A stretch of 64,000 bases of DNA from Coprinopsis marcescibilis (Eukaryota > Basidiomycota > Agaricomycetes > Agaricales > Psathyrellaceae). Of the stretch, positions 55,901 to 64,000 are shown piece by piece. Numbering within the stretch: position 1 is the stretch's first letter; every line of letters begins with the position of its first letter. A program made the translations under genes and the position numbers. The stretch spans positions 103,270 through 167,269 of the forward strand of contig ML210151.1 of the NCBI GenBank assembly GCA_004369085.1. The letters run 5' to 3'. The notes under the pieces are model-generated. The model saw only the letters and a program-made list of their open reading frames with translations. It had not been told where the DNA came from and searched no databases.

Positions 55901-57767
55901 CTCGAACTTCTCGTTGGAAACACCTTTCAGCTGAATACAATGGTCAGAGGGAACTGCTCGCTGGAAAGCCCCAGAGCTTCTGAACGGCAGCGAAATGGGC
56001 TTGACGCCTGCTATTGATGTGTATGCGTATTCCATTACATGCATTGAAATCCTGTCGATGGGAAATATTCCTTGGGGCTCTGCGGAGGATGGTACCCTGG
56101 CCTCTATGATCGTTGGTGAGATTTTATTCAAAAACCTCATTATCATCTTTCATGTACTGAAGGTTCTGTGCAGCACAGAACCTTCGGCCACCAGTGCCAC
56201 CAGACTTTCGCCACCCCGGACTCGAGACATTTTTGGAAACTCTGTGGCAGAAGGATCCGGTCCATCGTCCTGAATTTAAAACCATTGTCGTGGACCTGGA
56301 GCGGTTGGTCCAGGCTTTCGACGAAGGTGCATTGCACGATGTTCGTCGCAGGATGTCACAGAGCGCCGTTTCTCTCCAGTCTGTTTCTAACATGAGCCCT
56401 CTTTCTATGGACAACATCTCCGTTCTTTCATCTCCGTTTTCCTGTGAGTGCCCTCCAACTCCCGAGGTTGATTTAGAGCTACTAATTGATGTAAAGCAGT
56501 TGATCCATCCTCTGGCAATCAAGCAGAACCTAACAGGCCATATTTCCCAGCATGGGCTTCCAGTAATTTCAACGACCTTCAATTAACACCAGGAAGTCCG
56601 GACAGTAACAAAACGCAGCCGAGCCATTATGGAGGCTCTATGCCCATGCCAATCCCGATGATTCCTGGTCGTTCACGGCAGGGCTATGAAGCGATTGAGT
56701 CCCCTCGATTCAGCATGGCCGAATTCGACGCGGCAGGCTTTTCGGGCTCTCCTGTTTCGGCTAGCAGCGCTTTTCCTTCTGCAGCTACCATTCAGCCATC
56801 TCACATTCAGCGTCGTCCACCACTGGAAGAAGAGCATTCCTTCGTTCGGGTTGAATATGACGATCTGCGAGTCTCTCCTGTCAAGGTTGATTTGCGGGAC
56901 CTCGCATTCGAGGAGACGTATCAACGGATCCAGCATGATTTCGACCGAAGTTGTGAGTGTGTCCTACCTGTGTTTCTCATGACCTTCACTGACGGAGCTT
57001 GAAGTGAGAATCCCTCTATGGAACCCTGTGGCTGTCGAAATAGGCGATGTCGGTTACATGAACAAGCATACCAGAGCATTCGTAACCCTGTTCAACGCAT
57101 TCGAACCGATATATGCTTCTGTGAATGCAGAAATATCTATACCTTCGATGATGGGATTTGGGGATCCGTGCAAGAAACATGTCAAGATTTCGACGCCTAA
57201 ATCGCTTAGGAAGCTTTTCCGGACGTTCAGTTACAAGGTGGAGGTCGAGGCGGGACGGCCTGTGGCGCATTGCTTTTGCGAGAACCCGGATTGGCACTAC
57301 TTGGAAGATACGAGGTCCCCGCAGGCGTGGTTCAAAGCCTCGGTGGACTCGATTGTCGACCTGCATGGATTTAGGCATCAGCTGGAGAAGGAGAATCTAC
57401 TCCTCGGTAAGTGCGTAGAACTTGAAAGTCAAAGCTGTTGATTCTGATGAGCTCGAGACAGTTGTTGGTGCCCTTCAAGCGTCGAGGTATAGCTTGCTGG
57501 CGAGCCATAATCACACAACTGGCACGGTATGTTCATTTTTGTTATCACACCCTTTGTTTTACTGAAAGAACGCTGCAGATTGAGTTCACTGCGAACTCTG
57601 CAAAGAAGGGTCGTCCGTGGGGGAGCTTTAGTTCCATATCGAGCAGGGGGAGGAGTGAAGAGGTCGTGTTCGGAAGCAGGATCTCAGAAGCTAGTTCCTC
57701 TCATAGGGCACTCTTCCTGACTGCTTTGCATTTCCCTCGCAATTCGACGGAACCTGCGTTCAAATAA
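52955..57767 (+). CDS. MLKL-like helical bundle + TKL protein kinase + unknown C-terminal module
   Basis: About 1,300 residues in some 13 exons, start MTSRPSNSGGRGSPSSMLSR, TAA at 57765-57767. Order: ~190 disordered residues; a four-helix bundle (about 53670-54420: KDAIKSIAKVTAEVVVKILE, GVLEYIPIPGLGILAKGLVR, LTQRCAVLLLNIKRDVESAG, FNTMKLVLETTDNLRQQNEE) that resembles the MLKL N-terminal/HeLo-like adaptor fold found in fungi; a Ser-rich linker and helical segment; a kinase with IGYGSFSTV, VAIK, VLHGDLKASNVL, LSDFGQSE, KAPEL and VHRPEFKT, so catalytic Lys, Asp and DFG are present (HGD instead of HRD, as in many fungal TKLs). After a Ser/Pro linker comes a ~140-residue domain starting IPLWNPVAVEIGDVGYM. 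The splice at about 53545-53635 is uncertain. Likely a signalling or cell-death kinase; that role is inferred. Confidence 0.85.
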
Positions 57768-57780
57768 TAATAATAATGCG
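57768..57780. repeat. Short (AAT)n microsatellite
   Basis: Four or five AAT units directly after the kinase stop codon. Confidence 0.7.
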
Positions 57781-57989
57781 ATTGATAGTTGATAGTTACG
57801 GTAGCCGTAATAAGGCGACGGCCGTGGTTCTTGAAAGTCGACGGGTATCATTGAGAGCAGGATGACAGGCAGTAGTATTAGTCCGTGTAACAGTATAGCT
57901 CTGTAGAAATGTCCGTCAGAAGGTGCGATCTTTGATAACGTCGTGTAGCATTTACCATTGTAAAATATATGTATGATAATGGGATGATA

Positions 57990-58529
57990 TCATGAGGATG
58001 CGGCAGGCGGGTGCTGCAATGAGGACGGCGTATCTTCTGAGGACCTGGGCGGCAGTGTCGTCAGTTCCTGCTCAGATATCGCCAAAATTCGGTGAGGGTT
58101 TGGTTCGCGCCAGGCTTGTGTCGAACTGTCCATGTCCAGGTGTTCGTTGTCCTCGTCAAAGTCTTCTGCCAAGAACTCTACTGTCGAAGGCCCGTCCTCT
58201 TCACTTAGCCGTATATGGCCTTCTGAACGTCGGAATGTTTTCAGCCTGGTGGTACTCTGGTTAGCACTGTGGGCCCAGGGTTGAAGATAGAAGGCGAGCT
58301 TACCGGTGCGAGACGACCTTTCGTAGCATCTCTGACCGTCTGTAGAGCAGAAAGAGTCCACAGAGCGTGCACGTCGTGATCAAGAATATGACCAATTCGT
58401 TACCGATTGGCTGGGGTTTGGGTGATTCCTTGGGTTCTGATGTCGTTTCTCGAAGTTAGCCTGCGTAGTTGCTCCCAGCTGTTGTGCAGCCTTACCTCCT
58501 GGAAGCAGTGGAATACCTAGGGGTGCCAT
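57990..58529 (-). CDS. Small single-pass membrane protein
   Basis: Three exons, about 140 residues. Start MAPLGIPLLPG at 58529; the second exon gives PIGNELVIFLITTCTLCGLF, a membrane helix; the third, entered at the acceptor ACCACCAG near 58249, reads RLKTFRRSEGHIRLSEEDGP and continues acidic (EFLAEDFDEDNEHLDMD) to the stop at 57990. The other nearby acceptor leads to an early stop. Type III-like layout: short outside part, one helix, charged cytosolic tail with a possible phosphorylation region. Family and function not recognised. Convergent with the kinase gene. Confidence 0.65.
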
Positions 58530-59887
58530 GGTGCTAAGGCTATGTGTTGTGTAGTATGATGTGTTAGAGTACCGTCGGCCGGTGTAATTTGTTGCAGGTA
58601 CCCAAAACTACGGATAGATTTGGAGTTGGTACGTTGGAGACGAGATCTTTGCTGCCGTGCGTGTATAACGTTGCGCTCCCGGTCGACGCTGCCCTTGTGC
58701 CTGGACCCTTTGCCCTGAGTAGTGAACAGGTTAATAGTGATGATATTGATATGTAATAGAGTAGAATAGCAAGCGCTGGAGGTGGTGGTTGTGATGGTCG
58801 AGGAGAAAGGTACGGCCGCCCAGTGCATCTGCTCCTTAACAGAGGTGGGAAAGTAATGCCTTATTGGGGATTGATTGGCCCCTATTTCTGATTGGTCCGA
58901 CAGGGGAACCTCAAGATCTCGAGGGAGAGATTCTGAGTTCTGGAACCCAGAATCTAGAACATATCCTATGCACCCCATCGTGCCATATCCCTCGGTCTTT
59001 GGGAAAGAGAGAAATTTCGTCGCGGCAGCAGAGGCTTGGCAAAGGTTCTAGCAGTAACATGTTCTGGATTATTCCTCCAACTTGAATATGCACGGATTGG
59101 GTAGTGAAAACATATGTACAAAAACAAGGTTGATATGTACAACAGTCTATGAATGTATAGGGTATATGTAGTTGTGGGGAGTTTTTATAAAGGGCTACAA
59201 AGGAGAGAGAGAGGGAGGGTCGACTTTCTTTAAACGCCAGAAAAGCCGAGAGGTAGGTATGTACTTGGGGTGTGATAGTAGTAGGTATATAGCGCGCGGG
59301 TAGGATACGCAAAGGAAGGTAAAAATGCTACAAAAGGTACTTTGAGTTGAACAACAATCATTGTGTGCCGAGAATGGAAAAGCTACATGAGGTGAAAGAA
59401 GGTGTGGGTTGGGTTCGAATCCGAAAGTGAAAGTTGCAGTAATGTGAATGATATGCACAGGAGGCGAAGGCAGAATGTAGTGGTGCACCCATTTATGCAA
59501 CAGCGTCACCGAAAAAGAGACGTGTGCGAACAGGTACGGGATAGTAAAATAACAAATAGGGTCGAAAGACTTCAAATCGTCTGAACCAAAACGCGTAATG
59601 CACATGAAAAGAAAGGAAACATGCGTCGAGCGAACGTTAAAACGTCTGAATAGTAGTATGCAATTGTATTAATAAAGTGATTAGGCCCAGTAAAAACGAT
59701 GGGGATGGAATGTAATCTTGTCAAACACTTGAAATATTAAGGGGGTCTGCAAAAAGTTGAAGGGAAGGGGATATAATGATAATGTTGCATCGATCCAATC
59801 AAGAATATGTCTGTGAAAATGGATGCCGGGGTATTGGGAGGTTGAATTCCGTTGTTGGGGATTTGTTCAAGTGCGAGCACTCGCACC
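58530..59887. other. Intergenic
   Basis: 1.36 kb with T/C-rich stretches on the minus strand (an AG-rich run near 59200) and no supported gene. Holds the 3' region of the first Fizzy-like gene. Confidence 0.5.
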
Positions 59888-61825
59888 TCACCGTATGAGG
59901 TCCCTAGCAAAGGGGCGTTCTTTCGCCACTTTTGGCGCACGACCCCAAACTTGCCACATTTTGATCACTTGCTCCTTCGGCGAAGCAGTGAACACGTCTT
60001 GGCCGTTCGGACCAAGAGTCGAGGCAGTAATGGCGTGTCGATGAGCTTGAGGTAAAGTCAACAGCCGTTTTCCAGTCGGGTAATCATGCACGAGAATCGA
60101 GTTGGTCAATGGCGTTTCAACAATCGTGGGCTTTTCGATCTTCTTCATCATGCTGGTGACGGCTGGTGGTGCGCTAGCAGAGACGCCGAGATTGGTTGCT
60201 TGTGACCCAAAGAACCGCGGTTGGCGCTGAGCGGCCGGTGGTGCTTGAAAAGACATCCCATGGACGCTGAGGATTTCTTTGCAGTGAGGTGACCAGATAA
60301 TATCATGGACAGCCGTGTTAAGCGAGATTGTCCTTTCAGGCGCATACAAGGGGTTGGAAATTGCGTTGAGATTCCATACACGAATCGAGCCCTCAGGGTA
60401 GAAAGACCCTGTAGCGAGGAGCTCAGATTTCCAAGGGCACCATGCTAGGCTCTGGGTGGGAGATGAAGTCAGCTATGCATTACAACAATCGCACAGAGTA
60501 CACATACCTTCACAGGACCTCTATGCCTCATCTTCCCATGTCTACCCTTCTCCGTCAGCATCTTCTGCGCCCGCGAATCCCATATATGCACGACGCCGTC
60601 CAAGTCTCCTGTCGCAAGATACTTGCCGTCCGGGTTCCAAGCCATTGAGACCACATTGCTTCGATGCCGGCTTCCCGAGCTCAGCGCGTCAGGAAAAAGT
60701 TTCGCCTCCTCCTTGCAACGGATATCCATCGCATACACGTCGGTATTATTCGACCAAGTCAGCTGATGCTTATTCCAGCAAATAGAGTCGATAGTATCCA
60801 GCAGCAGCACCGGTTCCTTCTCCGTTTTTGCACCAACACGGGCAACAGGCGCTTTAGGCGCCTCCGAGTCCCACACCTCCAACACACCCAAGTCATTGGC
60901 ACAAGCGAGGTACGAGTCGTGCGCAGCATCACCCCAGGTGATGTAGTTGGCCTCGCTCACGCATTTCGCCTCTTTCGCCGACCCAGAACTCCCAGCCCGA
61001 AAAAAGTAGCTGACCTTCTTTGTGTCGAGGTCTTGATAGTATATGTCCTTGCCGCATGCAACCGCGATTTGGTTCCTTTGTGACCAGTCGATCGGTTTCG
61101 AGTATACAGAGGTGCTCAAGCCGGGACTGTCCAGCGCCATCGAGAACTTTGACGTCCGCCCGAGGTGCTGCGAGACGGAGGCTTGGTTGACCTTTTTGGG
61201 AGCGTCGAGCAGGGTAGATGCGCTTTGCCGCAGCAAGTCGTAAGCGGTGCCGTCGCAGGCCTTTGTCGCCAAACCAGACGAAGAAGGGCCATAAGGGGAG
61301 GAGTACAGCGGCGCCTGCGTCTCATCTCTATACATCAGTCGATGTGCGTCCCCAATCCCAAACTTCCTGCACATCCTGTTTGTGCGGGGGCTGATGGTCA
61401 GGGGTACCATCTTTTCCGGCCGTAGCGGGATAAACCTGTCCAACTGCAATCCGAAAAACCACACATACGGGCTCGTTAACCGCCGTGAAGAAACAAAAGT
61501 TGGATGTATGCACATACCGATGGCTTGGATGCATTCTCGCAGCTGAATCTTGCACACCACGGCGCCACACCGACATCTGCAGACAAGTAATAATCTGCTG
61601 ATGCCATCGACAATCTCCTTTTCTTATGAGACCTCAGTCCTGTCGCTGACGCAGACCCAGGCGTAAACATTCTCTTGCGCCCATTGTTGCCAGATGCTGG
61701 CCCCGGCGTCTCCAGTACCGATTCGATAAGAGAGCGATCACTGTCATTTACGTACGACCACAGAAAGGTCAGTTTAAAAAAAGACGCCGTGTGGCGGGAA
61801 AAGGACAAAGAACTCACGCAGGCAT
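59888..61825 (-). CDS. Cdc20/Fizzy-family APC/C co-activator, copy 1
   Basis: Four exons, about 560 residues. A tiny first exon (ATG CCT GC, ending just inside 61825) joins to DRSLIESVLETPGPASG; then a basic segment (RSHKKRRLS), and after an intron LDRFIPLRP, a C-box (DR-aromatic/hydrophobic-IP) that binds the APC/C. TLLDAP and PIDWSQRNQIAVACGKDIYY lead into a WD40 propeller (NYITWGDAAHDSYLACAND, SMAWNPDGKYLATGDLDGVV, SLAWCPWKSELLATGSFYPE). The protein ends RDLIR, the Ile-Arg tail of this family. These proteins select substrates for ubiquitination in mitosis, G1 or meiosis. Which subtype (Cdc20, Cdh1 or meiotic Ama1-like) cannot be settled by eye; the N-terminus is short and divergent. Confidence 0.85.
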
Positions 61826-62533
61826 GGTTGTGGTGAAATTACCAGTTCCAGCTTGAATAAATATAAAGGAAGGTGGTGGTAAGGGATAGAGAGCCGAATG
61901 TAGCCTGCCCAGCAGCAGGAACCTGTTGTCAGGCGAACAGGAACCAACCGACCGCCGCGTCGCGCCACCGACACTAAAAGTAGAATCCCACTACTGTGCA
62001 CGTGGCCGCGAAAGTTTTGAAGCCCGCCCGACAATGGCAAAGCCCTGGCAAGCCTTGGCGGGGCCGCCGCCGTGGCAGTCCAGGGCATTTCTGACCAAGA
62101 GACTAAGGTATACAACCGGCTACTAGCGACAGCTTTCAGAAATAAGAGTAGGGTAATAATATATGTATGTGCGCGACATGGAATAAGGATACATAAGATG
62201 ATTGCATGTGCATACTGTAAATGGCATAGATACTCTTCAGGCTTTCGCGACAGCGTCGAGCGTTCCTCGACCAACTGGTAGTTTCGGCTACAAATGAGAA
62301 TCTCAACAGGCAAACATAATGATAGGCATAATGATAAGGGTGAAAGTTTGAAGCGTAAAAGAAAGGGGAATGGGCGGGCCATGCTTGGACAGGGTCAGAT
62401 GTACTTCAAGAAACGCTAACTAGGTCTAGATGAAACTGATGAAACCTGGAACGAACCTGAACGAATTCAGGAACACGGGAAAGCAAAAATAAACATCTCA
62501 AACTCAAGATGAATTGTAACCGCAAGAAAAAGG
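61826..62533. other. Intergenic between the two Fizzy-like genes
   Basis: Promoter side of copy 1 and 3' side of copy 2. Short frames only. Confidence 0.5.
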
Positions 62534-63976
62534 TCACCGAATCAAGCCAACATAATCCAAGCTCGACTGACGTCGAAGCTTGATCAGATTCTTTCTCTTT
62601 CCCCAAACGTCACACGTGTGGATTTTCCCTTCTTCCGGAACCGTGAAAACCACTTTCGTATTCTGTGAGTATGCCACTGAATTGCCGAGAGGGATATCGG
62701 TAGTGTTCATCCTCATATTCGTCACAAAGCGAATAGAAGGGAATTGCCAAACGGCTAGCGTATTCTCGATGTTATGACTGGGTGGCAAGTTGCGCAGGCA
62801 GTAGGATGGTGGCGGCGAGGGCGTATTGGGCGACAGTGGTGGTGTCTTATAGCCATGTGTGGTGAGGAATTCCTTGCATTGGGTAGACCAAACAATGCTC
62901 GTAATGGCAGCACCAGTTTCGAGCTTAGCCGGTGTCAACGCGTTCGACTCCTTGACGCTGTCGTCGACCTTCCAAAAGTGGATTGTGCCCCTAACGTCCG
63001 CGCTGAGAAGGACCTTGAGCTGCCACGGACACCACGCTAAAGCCTAAGAGAGAAGGTTAACAAAAACGCCATATTCTATTGGAGAACTCGTACTAACCGA
63101 AACTGCGACGGGATGCTTCATCTTTTTCCGGCGCTGTCCAAAATCGCCCACGTCCATCGGAACCTTGCCCGTACGCTTCCAACAAAACACATTTCCCTTC
63201 TTATCTGCAGTCGCCAGAATCTCCCCGTCGACACTCCATTCCATCCTCGTGACCGCACACTGGTGACGCGACAACGTCGCTGCCTGCTCCTTCATCTTCT
63301 CCAGGGGAGTAATGCGGGTATCATAATGGCGAATAGTTCCCGACGTATGGCCGACCGTCAAGATTTTCCCATTCCAGGCGAGCGCACTGACAGGTTTTGT
63401 CGACCAATTCATCAGTCGTTTCTTCGTCTGCACGTCGTAAATCGCCACCACGCCCTTGGAAGTCGACACGGCAACCATATTCGGATTGGCCTCCCCTCCG
63501 CAAACAATCGCGGTGTATGTGCCATGCAACTCCAAGGATTTGCACATCTGGCCCACCTCTTCGCTCGCAAGCAGATTCTTGAAGTGTATCCGGTTGGTAC
63601 GCGTAAAGAAAAGGATGCCTGACACTGAGCAGGACAGAACGTTCGCGTTGACAGGAGGGGTCAACAAACGCGGATCGGTGATGTGTGGTGGTTGCGGTGG
63701 TGGATCCAATGGTGGCAGCCCTGGGATGATGATCGGTACAGGAGGTGGAGGAGGAGGTGGTATAGGTAACCTGGCAGGCGTAGGAGTCGCGTAGTCAACA
63801 AAGAATTTGGGATTGCGCATGTATTTTCTGGCGGATTCGCTTGCATATGTCACTTCCGTGGGTGTTGATGACGAGCTAAGAGATGTCGCAGACACGCTCC
63901 GTCGAAGACCATAACTGTCAGAACGTGGATTCCCAAGCCGCGCCCTGAGAGATTCGGCCAGGTCAACGTTGAACAT
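62534..63976 (-). CDS. Cdc20/Fizzy-like protein, copy 2 (divergent; start may lie outside the window)
   Basis: Two exons visible, intron about 63096-63045; about 460 residues from the ATG at 63976. The frame stays open to the window edge, so the true start may be further up. The N-terminal half has ARKYMRNPKFFVDYATPTPA and a Pro run (LPIPPPPPPPVPIIIPGLPP); I see no DRYIP-type C-box. WD40 blades follow: VAVSTSKGVVAIYDVQTKKR, VGHTSGTIRHYDTRITPLEK, RMEWSVDGEILATADKKGNV and ALAWCPWQLKVLLSADVRGT. A second Pro/Ser insertion (TPPLSPNTPSPPPS) sits in a late blade. It ends YVGLIR, an Ile-Arg tail. An APC/C-related role is likely, but lack of a C-box, if real, would make it an unusual co-activator or an inhibitor. 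Confidence 0.78.
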
Positions 63977-64000
63977 GGGCGAGGTCGTCCCTGACAGTGA

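Noticed and set aside
59405..59430. tRNA T-arm-like GGTTCGAATCC
   Set aside because: No matching acceptor, D or anticodon arms around it.

Overview
The window looks like genomic DNA of an Agaricomycete-type basidiomycete fungus. Nearly every gene I could rebuild is split by many introns of 45-65 nt, genes sit close together on both strands, and the content is typical of mushroom-forming fungi: a DUF6533-type membrane protein, a GH115 xylan glucuronidase, subtilisin-like secreted proteins, a lineage-type family of single-pass membrane proteins, a TKL kinase and small secreted proteins. I saw no bacterial-style operon, CRISPR array, rRNA, convincing tRNA or intact transposon.

Layout. 1-0.56 kb: start of a multi-pass membrane protein that leaves the window. 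0.6-6.4 kb: a gene-poor stretch with degenerate tandem repeats, a multi-exon DUF6533-type gene and a small ORF. 7-8.7 kb: a kelch-repeat protein. 8.9-14.9 kb: a tandem pair of subtilisin (S8)-like genes. Both use a 6-nt microexon for the catalytic Asp but have lost the catalytic His and the oxyanion Asn; the upstream copy also carries a nonsense codon. 17-20.4 kb: peroxisomal Lon protease. 21.4-23.7 kb: two secreted acidic proteins. 24.8-28.8 kb: two membrane proteins. 30.1-31.5 kb: Fes1-type Hsp70 exchange factor. 31.8-36 kb: secreted GH115. 37.5-39.7 kb: a divergent pair, a DUF202-like membrane protein and Oxa1. 40.1-47.7 kb: three paralogous single-pass membrane proteins, the third a pseudogene. 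48-50.8 kb: a large single-exon, probably mitochondrial PPR-like protein. 51.2-52.4 kb: an SR splicing factor. 53-57.8 kb: a large protein joining an MLKL-like helical bundle, a TKL kinase and an unknown C-terminal module. 58-58.5 kb: a small membrane protein. 59.9-64 kb: two neighbouring Cdc20/Fizzy-type genes, both ending in an Ile-Arg tail.

The genes are mostly unrelated housekeeping and accessory functions. Shared themes are protein quality control (Lon, Fes1, Oxa1), lignocellulose attack (GH115), APC/C regulation (two Fizzy-like genes) and local duplication followed by decay (S8 pair, membrane-protein trio). The most promising unusual items are the MLKL-like/TKL fusion, which resembles necroptosis-type architectures, and the predicted dead S8 pair built around a conserved microexon.

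All gene models were spliced by eye from the sequence. Exon borders given as exact are the ones I traced base by base. Family names come from recognising motifs, not from a search.
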